DNA of 46,375 nt from Candidatus Rifleibacteriota bacterium (GTDB taxonomy: Bacteria > Riflebacteria > Ozemobacteria > Ozemobacterales > Ozemobacteraceae). Shown here in pieces: positions 8,524 through 16,604 of this stretch. Position 1 is the stretch's first letter. Every line of letters starts with the position of its first letter. Where the stretch lies: contig JAFXRA010000198.1 of NCBI GenBank assembly GCA_017526725.1, forward strand, positions 1 to 46,375. Direction: 5' to 3'. The notes beneath the pieces were generated by a model, which was given only the letters and a program-made list of their open reading frames with translations, was not told where the DNA came from and did not search any database. Both the position numbers and the translations under genes were made by a program.

Positions 8524-10040
8524 CGACAAATCAACCAGCTCTCATTAGACAATCCTCAATCAAAGCCATAAAAGATGTATTATCAGGTGGTTACCCAGTA
8601 GTAGCCTTAGAAACATGGGAAGAAGAATCCTCTTTAACTACACTTTCCGGCTTTTTTAATTCTGCCTTCAAAGGCAACGGTTCGTTTATGGTCTGGGACC
8701 TTCAGAATGGTTTGTGTGAGCCATCAACAGGCACTTCTGAACCTCTTAATGCAATAGAAGCCCTAGAAAAAATTCAAAAATCAGAAAAACCTGGTTTCTA
8801 TATTTTCAAAGATTTATCTGAAATTCTTTCTGACAACGAAATACAGAGAAGAATAAAAAATGTCTATTCTGCTTTTCGCGGACGCAATAAATTTTTAATA
8901 CTATTAGGAGCCAAGTTTACTCTACCGCTGGAGCTAAACAAAGATATAACCTTAGTAGATTATAAGCTTCCAGAAATAAACGAAATTAAATTTCTAGTTG
9001 ACGATTATTTTTCAGCTCTTTCAAAACGCGGCGTTGAAATTAAACTTAACGAAGATGAATTAGACCAGGTCTATACTTCTCTTAAAGGTTTTACTTCTGC
9101 AGAAATAAGATTCTCTTTGAACAAGGCCTGTGTAGGTTTGAAATCTCTTGATAAAAACATCTTAATAAAGCTTCATGATGAAAAAGAACAATTAGCACGA
9201 AAAGACGGTGTTCTTGAATATGTCAGAGGTTCTGAAACAATTGAAGATGTTGGAGGATTAGAAAATCTTAAAGAATGGCTAATTAAAAGAAGAAAACTCT
9301 TTACACCTGAAGCAATTGCAGCAGGTTTAAGACCCCCTAGAGGTCTTTTAATGATGGGAATCTCAGGCTGCGGAAAGTCTTTATCTGTTAAAGCCATTAG
9401 TGCTCTTTGGAATCTGCCGCTGTTCAGATTAGATATGAACAAAGTTTATTCGGGAGCCTACGGAACCCCTGAAGGCACCTTCTTTAAAGCGATTAAAAAC
9501 ATTGAAGCTGTTGCACCAGCTATTCTCTGGATAGATGAAATTGAAGGCGGCATCAGCAGCAGCACAGCTAAAGACGGAAGCACAGGCTCTCATATTTTCT
9601 CTGCATTCCTTACATGGATGCAGGAAAAATCATCAGATGTATTTGTTGCAGCTACAGCAAACAGAATCGACCTTTTACCTGCAGAAATAATAAGAAAAGG
9701 GCGTTTTGACCAGGTTTTCTTTATAGACCTGCCAAACGATTCTGAAAGAGAACATATTTTTAAAGTTCATTTGCAAAAACGTAAAAATGACTTATCCAAA
9801 TTTGATTTACCTCTATTAAGCGTTGCAACTGAATTTTGGAATGGAGCTGAAATAGAATCTGCTGTTGAAGCGGCTATGATTGAAGCATTCAGCAGAAATG
9901 AAGAAATGAATCAGGATGACCTTTATACTATTATCCGTAATACTGTTCCATTATCAAGAACTATGGCAGAACAGATTAAATTCATTAAAAACTGGGCCAG
10001 TGAAAGAGCTGTTTCTGCTTCATTAAAAGACGAAAAATAA
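8520..10040 (+). CDS. Ycf46-like AAA+ ATPase
   Basis: This 506-residue cytoplasmic ATPase has an N-terminal domain (about 1-230) with a decayed P-loop-like fold and a C-terminal AAA+ module. Walker A is GISGCGKS (280-287), Walker B is ILWIDE (335-340), sensor 1 is in AATANRIDLLP, and an arginine-finger region reads RKGRFDQ. Length, domain order and motifs match the Ycf46 family of FtsH/CDC48-like ATPases, which have been linked to regulation of carbon utilisation in cyanobacteria but remain poorly understood. There is no metalloprotease motif, so it is not FtsH. It overlaps the small upstream gene by four bases and is followed by a strong terminator. The substrate is unknown. Confidence 0.8.
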   Translation: MTTNQPALIRQSSIKAIKDVLSGGYPVVALETWEEESSLTTLSGFFNSAFKGNGSFMVWDLQNGLCEPSTGTSEPLNAIEALEKIQKSEKPGFYIFKDLSEILSDNEIQRRIKNVYSAFRGRNKFLILLGAKFTLPLELNKDITLVDYKLPEINEIKFLVDDYFSALSKRGVEIKLNEDELDQVYTSLKGFTSAEIRFSLNKACVGLKSLDKNILIKLHDEKEQLARKDGVLEYVRGSETIEDVGGLENLKEWLIKRRKLFTPEAIAAGLRPPRGLLMMGISGCGKSLSVKAISALWNLPLFRLDMNKVYSGAYGTPEGTFFKAIKNIEAVAPAILWIDEIEGGISSSTAKDGSTGSHIFSAFLTWMQEKSSDVFVAATANRIDLLPAEIIRKGRFDQVFFIDLPNDSEREHIFKVHLQKRKNDLSKFDLPLLSVATEFWNGAEIESAVEAAMIEAFSRNEEMNQDDLYTIIRNTVPLSRTMAEQIKFIKNWASERAVSASLKDEK

Positions 10041-10050
10041 ATTCTTACAA

Positions 10051-10086
10051 AAAAATTACCCTTTTTTCAAAGGGTAATTTTTTTTT
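10051..10086. terminator. Intrinsic terminator, probably bidirectional
   Basis: A 14-bp stem (AAAAATTACCCTTT, 10051-10064, pairing with 10069-10082) with a TTTC loop is flanked by A and T runs. It ends the Ycf46 operon and also lies at the 3' end of the minus-strand gene at 10102. Confidence 0.85.
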
Positions 10087-10101
10087 GATTGAATACTATT
10101 A

Positions 10102-10605
10102 TTACTTTTTTACTAGAGTGTTAGTAGATAAATCAAGTTTTGTCAGTTTTTTAACGGGTTTATCATTTTCAATTTCATAATATTCAATAAAAAGAATATT
10201 ATTATCTTTATCTAATGTCATTTTCGGCTGAGCAAAAGAATCTTCCCAAACAGTTGTCCAAACGCCTTCCTTTGCTTTTAACATTACTACATCATAATAA
10301 CCGCCTGAACCGCCGCAATCCATAGAAACAACATATTCCATCTTTCCGTCAGAATCGCCGTCAACAGGCATTACCTGCTTGATTGTTCTGCCTTCTGAGT
10401 TAAATATTTCTGTATTTTTGCCATCTACATCGATAAAAAGCTTATCAACGCTTCCCATCATGTCTTTTACCTTAGAATGTTCTAAGGTAACGCCATCTGC
10501 TATCTGGCTCTTTTCAACAGTATTTTCAGCTTCCTGAGCGAACAAAGATAAAGAGAGCAAGTTCATAAACAACAGTATTAAAGTTAATTTTATAGTTCTA
10601 TTCAT
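10102..10605 (-). CDS. Exported protein with an FG-GAP/VCBS-like repeat motif
   Basis: This 167-residue protein has a clear signal peptide ending near SLFAQ. The mature protein contains DGDSDGKMEYVVS, a calcium-loop-like segment of the kind seen in VCBS/FG-GAP repeats. Short beta strands follow (VWTTVWEDSFAQPKMTLD), so it is likely a small extracytoplasmic beta protein. AGGT nine bases before the ATG supports the start. It is separated from the upstream transglycosylase gene by a strong hairpin and probably has its own promoter. The function is unknown. Confidence 0.65.
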   Translation of the reverse strand: MNRTIKLTLILLFMNLLSLSLFAQEAENTVEKSQIADGVTLEHSKVKDMMGSVDKLFIDVDGKNTEIFNSEGRTIKQVMPVDGDSDGKMEYVVSMDCGGSGGYYDVVMLKAKEGVWTTVWEDSFAQPKMTLDKDNNILFIEYYEIENDKPVKKLTKLDLSTNTLVKK

Positions 10606-10630
10606 TTTTTATTACCTACTAAAAGAAAGA

Positions 10631-10669
10631 ATTAAGGTATATAAATATTCTTTATTTATATACCTTAAT
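10631..10669 (-). terminator. 17-bp perfect inverted repeat, terminator of the transglycosylase gene
   Basis: Arms 10631-10647 and 10653-10669 are perfectly complementary with a 5-base loop. Read on the minus strand, the stem is followed by a U-rich tract, as expected for a terminator just after the stop codon at 10679. Confidence 0.75.
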
Positions 10670-10678
10670 CAGCTTTAA

Positions 10679-11983
10679 TTACAAACCGTATCCCTGAGCG
10701 TGAGCATAGCAGTTAGCTGCATAAGATTCTACGCTCTGACCATTAGTCATATGATTTTTAGCATAAGTCTTTTCGTCTTCTTCTAATGCTAAGCCAAGAC
10801 ACATTTTTAATTTAATGCCGTAGCCCTGAACAGAAGAACCGGTGTTCTTAAGATCCTGCCAAGAACCTTTAACAAGTTTAGACCATGGACCAGCATTATA
10901 GCTGCAGGCTACCAACATAAGCTTGTCAACACCTGTGGTCTTACCAGCAGGACCGTAATTGCCGCTGAACATCTTCTGGAAGAGCTTGCAACCGCCGGCA
11001 AGGTTCTGTTTCGGGTCATTGCCATCTACGCCGAGTTCTGAAGCTGTAGCAGGCATCAACTGCATAAAGCCTTGAGCACCGCAGTAACTCTTAACTAAGC
11101 TACCGTCACTCTTTCTGTGAGTTCCGTTAGATTCGATGAAGAGAATAGCCTTCATATACATTTCAACGCTTATGGTCTGACCATACTGATTCTTTATGGC
11201 CGGCATATTCCAATCGCCATAAGTATCAATTGCAGAATTGAACCAATCTTTGAATTCTGCAGATTTAGTATTGATGCCGGAACCGCTAGGTGCACTCTGA
11301 TAAACAAGAGCTGGAGCACCGCTTGGATTATCAACGGCTCTCTTTGGAGCTTTACCTGCAGAAACATTAGAACTGTCATCAGCAGATGGAGTAGCTGGAG
11401 TTACAGTTCCATTTGAATCGGAAGAATTATTTCCATTGCTGTTGGAATTACTGCCAGAGTTATTTCCAGAAGAAGAATTACCGTTTGAAGAAGAAGAGCT
11501 GCCATTTCCAGGTATTTTTAATACCCAGCCGGCATAAATCAGATTAGGGTTGCTTAACAAAGAAGGATATCTATCTTTATTAAGTTCGACCAATTCATGC
11601 CAACGGCTGCCGTCACCAAGAAGATTCTGAGCAATCTTAATCAAATAATCACCAGGAACAACAGTATATTCAGTGGTTTTATTATCTGTAGAAGCAGTGC
11701 TGGATGCAACATCAGTAGTATCAGAAGCATTGGCAGTGCCAGAAGCAACATCTGTAGTATCCGATGCGTTTGCAGTGCCGGAAGCTGTTTCTCCGGTCAG
11801 AATCCAATTATCAACATCATTTCTAGAAGTATTGGTTTCTACTACAGTTATATCACCAGTTTCCAAATCATTACTAGAGGCTGAATTTGCAGGATTAACA
11901 CTTGTATCTTCAAATGGGTCTGAGTAGCCAACTGAAGATATTAATGCCAGACATAAACAAATAATAGATAATTTCTTAAACAT
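10679..11983 (-). CDS. Exported LysM-SLT lytic transglycosylase
   Basis: The protein cleaves peptidoglycan glycan strands in the cell envelope. It has a signal peptide, a Thr/Ala/Ser-rich linker with a duplicated 13-residue unit, a LysM peptidoglycan-binding domain (about 106-158), and a Ser/Asn/Gly linker. A C-terminal soluble lytic transglycosylase domain follows. The catalytic Glu is in FIESNG (about 284), with the family motifs GAQGFMQLMPATA and YNAGP. I chose ATG 11983 (434 residues) because GGAG lies nine bases upstream; that GGAG follows directly on the in-frame ATG at 11998. The gene is divergent from feoA and ends in a 17-bp hairpin. It could serve wall turnover or pilus/secretion passage. 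Confidence 0.85.
   Translation of the reverse strand: MFKKLSIICLCLALISSVGYSDPFEDTSVNPANSASSNDLETGDITVVETNTSRNDVDNWILTGETASGTANASDTTDVASGTANASDTTDVASSTASTDNKTTEYTVVPGDYLIKIAQNLLGDGSRWHELVELNKDRYPSLLSNPNLIYAGWVLKIPGNGSSSSSNGNSSSGNNSGSNSNSNGNNSSDSNGTVTPATPSADDSSNVSAGKAPKRAVDNPSGAPALVYQSAPSGSGINTKSAEFKDWFNSAIDTYGDWNMPAIKNQYGQTISVEMYMKAILFIESNGTHRKSDGSLVKSYCGAQGFMQLMPATASELGVDGNDPKQNLAGGCKLFQKMFSGNYGPAGKTTGVDKLMLVACSYNAGPWSKLVKGSWQDLKNTGSSVQGYGIKLKMCLGLALEEDEKTYAKNHMTNGQSVESYAANCYAHAQGYGL
11706..11783 (-). repeat. 39-bp tandem duplication inside the transglycosylase linker
   Basis: Units 11706-11744 and 11745-11783 encode the same 13-residue unit (ASGTANASDTTDV-like). They differ at several silent or conservative positions, so the duplication is not recent. 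It lengthens the flexible linker before LysM. Confidence 0.7.
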
Positions 11984-12077
11984 TAGTAATGTCTCCATTA
12001 GAAAGTTTTATATATTTAATGATACCTCTTTTTTTATCAAAAGTTTATTCTTTTGTACCCTATTTCAAAAAAAATTA

Positions 12078-12106
12078 TTGACTTATATCAAAAATTAGAA
12101 TATTCT
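12078..12106 (+). promoter_or_regulatory. feoAB promoter
   Basis: TTGACT (12078-12083) and TATTCT (12101-12106) are separated by 17 bases. The -10 element lies inside the first of three inverted repeats, so a repressor bound there would block RNA polymerase. Confidence 0.6.
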
Positions 12107-12151
12107 AACTTTATAGAATTAGATTAATCTATTTAATTTAGAAAAGTCTAA
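12095..12151 (+). promoter_or_regulatory. Three TTAGA-N4-TCTAA operator-like boxes upstream of feoA
   Basis: Box 1 (12095-12108) is a perfect 14-base palindrome, TTAGA-ATAT-TCTAA. Box 2 (12119-12132) is TTAGA-TTAA-TCTAT and box 3 (12138-12151) is TTAGA-AAAG-TCTAA. All share the same half-sites and the same 4-base spacer. DtxR-family operators begin with a similar TTAG half-site. The operon ends in a DtxR-type gene, so I infer that these are its binding sites, giving iron-dependent repression and autoregulation. Confidence 0.65.
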
Positions 12152-12179
12152 TTTATTTAAATATCAAGGACTAGTTAAA

Positions 12180-12434
12180 ATGATTAGCAATACCATATGT
12201 CTGGCAGACCTTCAAGAAAACCAATCTGGTATTATCACAACCATAGACACGAAATCAGCTACTGCACAAAGGCTCCTTGATCTTGGATTTGTTCCAGGAA
12301 CCCCAATCAAAGCTTTGAAAAGAGCTCCGATGGGTGATCCAACAACCTTTGAAATTCGTGGTTACCAGCTGGGTTTAAGACGCAGTGAATCAGAAATTAT
12401 CGAGGTTGAAATAAAATCAGATGGAAAAGAATAA
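12180..12434 (+). CDS. feoA: Ferrous iron transport protein A (FeoA)
   Basis: This is an 84-residue cytoplasmic SH3-like protein of normal FeoA length. Typical features are TAQRLLDLGFVPGTPIKALKRAPMGDP and the closing LGLRRSESEIIEVE. FeoA supports FeoB-mediated Fe(II) uptake at the inner face of the membrane. AAGGA lies nine bases before the ATG. It overlaps feoB by 14 bases, so the two are translationally coupled. It is the first gene of a three-gene iron operon behind three operator-like boxes. Confidence 0.93.
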   Translation: MISNTICLADLQENQSGIITTIDTKSATAQRLLDLGFVPGTPIKALKRAPMGDPTTFEIRGYQLGLRRSESEIIEVEIKSDGKE

Positions 12435-14820
12435 AGATATATCCAATATAACTCCCCAAAGTATTTATCTTGTAGGTAATCCTAATTCTGGAAAAACAAG
12501 CCTTTTTAACGCCATTACAGGAGAGCATCTTCACGTTGGCAACTGGCCAGGCGTTACGGTTGAACGTCTTGAAGGTGTAACTCACACAAAAAATGGTGAT
12601 ATCCATATTACCGACCTGCCAGGAACTTATTCTCTGACTCCAGCAACACCAGAAGAAGCTTTAGTTCTTGCAACAATCGACGAAGCTAGTCGTGGAACAG
12701 TTTTAAATGTTGTTGATTCCACAAACATGATTCGTAATTTATTCCTTACAACTCAATTAATAGAATTAGGAATAAATCCGGTAATCAGCTTAAATTGTTA
12801 CGACTCTTTTACCGAACAAGGCGGAAAAATAGATTTATCAAAATTCATAGAACTTACCGGCTGCGAAGTATATCCAACAGTTGGCAGAACAGGCGTTGGG
12901 GTTTCTGCACTAGTTGAACATCTTTCTCAAAGAAGCGCAGAACAAATTACCGTAAAACATTCTAGCCTATCACTTCCTGAAAAATGGTTAAATGCGGCAA
13001 AAGAAGTAATTAAGCTTGAAAACTTAAGATGGGAAACAGCAACAGCCACTCAGCGTTATAATGCTGTTAAATCTCTTGTTAAACCGCCAAAAGAAGATGA
13101 AAAACTCGAAGCAATCAGAGAAAAACTCTGCAAAGATTTAACTACTGACCCATCAAAGCCTGTTACTAAAGCAACTTTAGCTTGTAACCTGGCAGAAGAC
13201 AGATATCACAGAATAGAAAGAATAATTCCTCTCTGTGCAACTGTTCCTGAAAAAAGTATTCCAGAATGGCAACAGAAGATAGATAAAGTTCTTGTACATA
13301 AGTATTTAGGAGTTCCTGTATTTGCTATTCTGATGCTCTTTGTTTTCTGGACAACCTTTACCATAGGCCAATACCCGATGGATTGGATGGAAGCCTTTGT
13401 TGAATGGCTGGCTGGAAAAGTTGAAGGCTGGATGACACCTGGTATTCTTCGAGATTTAGTAGTTAACGCAGGGATAAAAAGCGTTGGTTCAGTAATTGTA
13501 TTTATACCTAATATTCTGATACTTTTCTTCTGGATAGTCCTGTTGGAAGACTCAGGATATATGTCTAGAGCTGCTTTTATTGTTGACAGAATGATGAAAA
13601 GCATAGGGCTACAGGGACGTGCCTTTATCCCTATGGTTATGGGCGTTGGTTGCAATGTTCCTGCAATTATGGCAACAAGAATTATAGACAGCAAATTTCA
13701 AAGATGGCTGACTATGTTCTTGATTCCTCTTGTTAGCTGCAACGCAAGACTGCCTATATTGGTATTACTTTGCGGAACATTCTTCCCTAACAATCCAAGC
13801 TTATGGATGTTTGCATTATTCGTAATAGACTTAGTTGTTTTAATGTTCCTCGGCCATTTCATCAGTATGTTTTTCCAAACTGTTGAAGACAGCCCCTTTA
13901 TGCTTGAAATGCCGCCATATCGTATTCCCACTCCCAAAAGCGTTTGGAATATGTTAAAAGAAAAAGCTATGCATTTTATAGAAAAAGCAGGAACAGTTGT
14001 TCTAGCTGGTTCGATCATTATTTGGGCTCTTTCAGCATTCCCGCGAAATATTCCTTTGAGTTTTGACTACGAAGGCCAGAAGGCATTAATAGAAGCTCCT
14101 TTTAATGTCCAAAAAGCAAGTATAGAAAAGAATACTCAACTCAGCGACAAGGAAAAAGAAGAAAAAATTGCTGAAATAGAAAGCCAGATGGAAGATGCCA
14201 CTTCCGAAATCGAATTCAAGAAGAAAGAAGAACAAACTGAAAAAAGTTATCTTGGTAGAATTGGCGGTTTCTTTGCTCCTGTAATGAAACCCTTAGGTTT
14301 TACCTGGAAAGAAACAGTAACATTGATTCCAGGCTTCTTTGCCAAAGAGTCTCTGGTTTCTACTCTTGCAGTTCTCTATCAAACAGATGAAGAAGAAGAC
14401 GACGATGCAGAAAAGAAATTAGCAAACCGCAAAAAACTTGCTGAAGCTATGAAAAAAAATGGCATGACTCCATTAAAAGCATTTGTCTATATGCTCTTTA
14501 CTCTGTTGTATGTTCCTTGTATAGCCACAGTTGGAGTATTGTGGAAAGAAACAGGTTCAACAAAGTTTACAATCTTCTCACTTTTGTGTTATTTTGGTAT
14601 AGCATATGGTGTAAGTCTCGCAGTCTTAAAAGTCGGTGAAATAATTACTGCAAGAGGGTCAACTGGAGCTCAGGAATCCTTAGTAGTAGTTATAGCCTTG
14701 ATTGCCGCTTGGATAATGCTGGCTAGATTAGTTAACGCATTGAAAGGGAAACCTGGAGCGGTTGGATGTGGTTGCGGATGCGATGGCTGCACTAGGTGTA
14801 ATTCAAAAAAGCCAAAATAA
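12421..14820 (+). CDS. feoB: Ferrous iron transporter FeoB
   Basis: This is the 799-residue inner-membrane Fe(II) permease. The N-terminal G domain has G1 GNPNSGKTS (19-27), G3 DLPG (65-68) and G4 NCYD (125-128), then a helical GDI-like spacer. About ten membrane segments make up the two Gate regions and the core. A charged, probably coiled insertion lies between Gate regions near residues 555-605 (EKEEKIAEIESQMED). The protein ends in a Cys-rich tail (GCGCGCDGCTRCN) with five cysteines, which could bind iron or sense redox state and may replace a separate FeoC; none is found here. It is co-transcribed with feoA and the DtxR-type regulator. Confidence 0.95.
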   Translation: MEKNKDISNITPQSIYLVGNPNSGKTSLFNAITGEHLHVGNWPGVTVERLEGVTHTKNGDIHITDLPGTYSLTPATPEEALVLATIDEASRGTVLNVVDSTNMIRNLFLTTQLIELGINPVISLNCYDSFTEQGGKIDLSKFIELTGCEVYPTVGRTGVGVSALVEHLSQRSAEQITVKHSSLSLPEKWLNAAKEVIKLENLRWETATATQRYNAVKSLVKPPKEDEKLEAIREKLCKDLTTDPSKPVTKATLACNLAEDRYHRIERIIPLCATVPEKSIPEWQQKIDKVLVHKYLGVPVFAILMLFVFWTTFTIGQYPMDWMEAFVEWLAGKVEGWMTPGILRDLVVNAGIKSVGSVIVFIPNILILFFWIVLLEDSGYMSRAAFIVDRMMKSIGLQGRAFIPMVMGVGCNVPAIMATRIIDSKFQRWLTMFLIPLVSCNARLPILVLLCGTFFPNNPSLWMFALFVIDLVVLMFLGHFISMFFQTVEDSPFMLEMPPYRIPTPKSVWNMLKEKAMHFIEKAGTVVLAGSIIIWALSAFPRNIPLSFDYEGQKALIEAPFNVQKASIEKNTQLSDKEKEEKIAEIESQMEDATSEIEFKKKEEQTEKSYLGRIGGFFAPVMKPLGFTWKETVTLIPGFFAKESLVSTLAVLYQTDEEEDDDAEKKLANRKKLAEAMKKNGMTPLKAFVYMLFTLLYVPCIATVGVLWKETGSTKFTIFSLLCYFGIAYGVSLAVLKVGEIITARGSTGAQESLVVVIALIAAWIMLARLVNALKGKPGAVGCGCGCDGCTRCNSKKPK

Positions 14821-14834
14821 TATGGAGTAAAAAC

Positions 14835-15248
14835 ATGGAACGTGTTTCCCTTGCTTTGGAATCCTATCTGGAAGCTATCGCTGATATTCAATTAGAACAA
14901 GGGGCAGTAAGTCCTTCTGTATTAGCTGAAAAAATGGGCTGTAAACGTTCCTCTGTAACTAGTGCTCTACAAAGATTAGCAGAAAACGGGTTGATAAATT
15001 ATCATTCTTATCGACCCGTTACTCTTTCTCAAAAGGGAAAAGAAGTAATAGAATCCCTAAACAGATACCATCATATTCTTGAAAATTTCTTTAAAAATGT
15101 TCTTGGTCTGGACGAAGATTTTTCCCAGAAAGAAGCCTGTCGCCTGGAACATCAGATATCCCCTGAAACTATAGAAAGAATATCTGAATATGTTGAGTTT
15201 CTAGATAAGCCAGATGATTTTATCAAATTCCTAAAAAAGAAGAAGTAA
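14835..15248 (+). CDS. DtxR-type iron-dependent repressor (two-domain)
   Basis: This 137-residue regulator has an N-terminal winged helix (residues about 1-65, recognition region around KRSSVTSALQRL) and the DtxR metal-binding/dimerisation domain. It lacks the third SH3-like domain. Numbering matches DtxR closely. Cys102, Glu105 and His106 in ACRLEH correspond to primary-site ligands, and His79/Glu83 to the ancillary site; Met10 is replaced by Ser. The Cys at 102 (MntR proteins have Glu there) points to iron rather than manganese. GGAG seven bases before the ATG sets the start. It closes the feoAB operon and is the obvious candidate to bind the three boxes at 12095-12151. Confidence 0.88.
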   Translation: MERVSLALESYLEAIADIQLEQGAVSPSVLAEKMGCKRSSVTSALQRLAENGLINYHSYRPVTLSQKGKEVIESLNRYHHILENFFKNVLGLDEDFSQKEACRLEHQISPETIERISEYVEFLDKPDDFIKFLKKKK

Positions 15249-15286
15249 AACATCAAAAGGTTATTCTTTTAAAATAATTTGCATAA

Positions 15287-15318
15287 AAAATCACGCAGTT
15301 TAAAAACTGCGTGATTTT
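15287..15318. terminator. Bidirectional terminator between the feo operon and the zinc-ribbon gene
   Basis: A 15-bp perfect stem (15287-15301 with 15304-15318, core TCACGCAGTTT) has A and T runs on its two sides. It sits between convergent genes and serves both. Confidence 0.88.
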
Positions 15319-15328
15319 AATTTTCTAA

Positions 15329-16429
15329 CTACCTTCGTGCAGGTGGAGCAGGCGGTTTGTGTCCACCGCCGTTACCATTTGGAGGAGGAGGTGCAGGATT
15401 TGGACTTCTTCTGCCAGGAGCCGGAGGATGAACTGGAGGACCTTTTGGTCTTGGCGGAGGAGGTGGACCCCAATCATGGAAATGATGCCATCTGCGATAA
15501 GGATAAATGCCATCCCAGACTACCACATTTACTGTTGGTTCTGGTCTGACGGGCTGAGTTAATACTACAGTAGAACCTGCCGGAGCAGAATAGAAGAAAT
15601 CACTGTCTGCAGTCCAGTTGGTTCTTTTTTCCAAGTCATAAATAGAAACAAAACCAACTGCCGGTTCTCCACCGACTGAAGCTCCCATATGGTGAACTTT
15701 GGCTGAAGCACCAGAAACATCTTCTATCCAAATGGGTTCATTTCTTCTGACTCTGACGTTACCAAGAGTGAGATAAGAAGAAGTTACTACATAATTAGCA
15801 GTAGTTTTCTTTACGCGTTTTTCAATATTTTCTACTTTATTGATGTTTGTAAGAGTATTGCCGCCTGTAAGAAGGGTATCTATAGCTTCATTCATCTTGT
15901 CTATGACGAATAATTCTTTATTCATCTGAGCTTTAGCCTGAGCATTATCCCCACCCTTGTCTGCAACACGTCTAGCTTCAAGGTAATTTTCTAAGGCCTG
16001 AAGCTTTGTCATATGCAAATCATGCATTTTACGTCTATAAATGCTGTAATTCATGTATTCTTCATCCATTCTCTGCATTTTAGCAGCATTTTGACGTTTT
16101 AATTCCTGACACTGTCTCAGAGCAACATTGCTAGTAGACTGTGTTAAGTATTCTTCTATTCTATTTATGAAATGATAATCTGCCAAAGCCTGATTATCTC
16201 TCTCAATTTTATCGTCTACGGAAGCAATATACCTTGAACCTTCACCATTTAACAGACTTTCGCCTTCTGGTTCAGCAGCCTGGAATGCACTTGAAGCTGG
16301 TTTTCCGCAACTAGAGCAGAAATTAGCATCTTTTTCCAAACTTTTACCGCAATTAGTACAGAAATCTGCAAATGTAGGCAATGCAGAAGTAAGAACTAAT
16401 GCTGAAAGTAAAATTGTTAGTTTTTTCAT
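15329..16429 (-). CDS. Exported protein with a double zinc-ribbon motif and a Pro/Gly-rich tail
   Basis: This 366-residue protein starts with a signal peptide (cleavage likely after PTFA). Immediately after it come two Cys-x2-Cys knuckles (C24, C27, C38, C41; CTNCGKS and CSSCGKP), a zinc-ribbon arrangement normally cytoplasmic. A helical, probably coiled-coil middle follows, then a beta-rich SH3-like part (about 215-285). The C-terminus is a Pro/Gly/Arg-rich low-complexity tail. The start is ATG 16429, with AGGA seven bases upstream; a GTG two codons earlier has no proper spacing. The function is unknown. If truly exported, the cysteines would bind metal or form disulphides in the envelope. 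Confidence 0.7.
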   Translation of the reverse strand: MKKLTILLSALVLTSALPTFADFCTNCGKSLEKDANFCSSCGKPASSAFQAAEPEGESLLNGEGSRYIASVDDKIERDNQALADYHFINRIEEYLTQSTSNVALRQCQELKRQNAAKMQRMDEEYMNYSIYRRKMHDLHMTKLQALENYLEARRVADKGGDNAQAKAQMNKELFVIDKMNEAIDTLLTGGNTLTNINKVENIEKRVKKTTANYVVTSSYLTLGNVRVRRNEPIWIEDVSGASAKVHHMGASVGGEPAVGFVSIYDLEKRTNWTADSDFFYSAPAGSTVVLTQPVRPEPTVNVVVWDGIYPYRRWHHFHDWGPPPPPRPKGPPVHPPAPGRRSPNPAPPPPNGNGGGHKPPAPPARR

Positions 16430-16500
16430 ATGCACTTCCTTTCTTTTTTTATAATTACTAACAATATAATTCTATCACAAAAAACGACTTACATATATTT

Positions 16501-16521
16501 AAGACTAAGTTAATTAGTCTT
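16501..16521. promoter_or_regulatory. 8-bp inverted repeat upstream of the zinc-ribbon gene
   Basis: AAGACTAA and TTAGTCTT are separated by 5 bases, about 70 bases upstream of the start at 16429. It may be an operator. The half-sites face the opposite way from those of the feo boxes, so it is probably not the same site. Confidence 0.35.
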
Positions 16522-16546
16522 AAGTTCCATTTTTTTCTAAAATAAT

Positions 16547-16571
16547 AAAAGCCATCATGAAAACGGCTTTT
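16547..16571 (-). terminator. Possible terminator of the TPR protein gene
   Basis: AAAAGCC (16547-16553) pairs with GGCTTTT (16565-16571) around an 11-base loop. On the minus strand the stem is followed by an AT-rich, T-containing stretch, just downstream of the stop codon at 16605. Confidence 0.45.
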
Positions 16572-16604
16572 AAACTTAATTACAAATCGTCTTAAAAAGA
16601 ATTC

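Noticed and set aside
11706..11783. Direct repeats as a possible CRISPR array
   Set aside because: Units are adjacent without spacers and lie in frame in a coding linker; the 9-base units at 29914 are also unspaced.
11597..11927. Plus-strand open frames opposite the transglycosylase linker
   Set aside because: They mirror the repetitive Ser/Thr/Ala coding sequence of the real minus-strand gene and have no ribosome sites.
16501..16521. Inverted repeat upstream of the zinc-ribbon gene as a fourth DtxR-type box
   Set aside because: The half-sites are arranged CTAA-N5-TTAG, opposite to the TTAGA-N4-TCTAA of the feo boxes.
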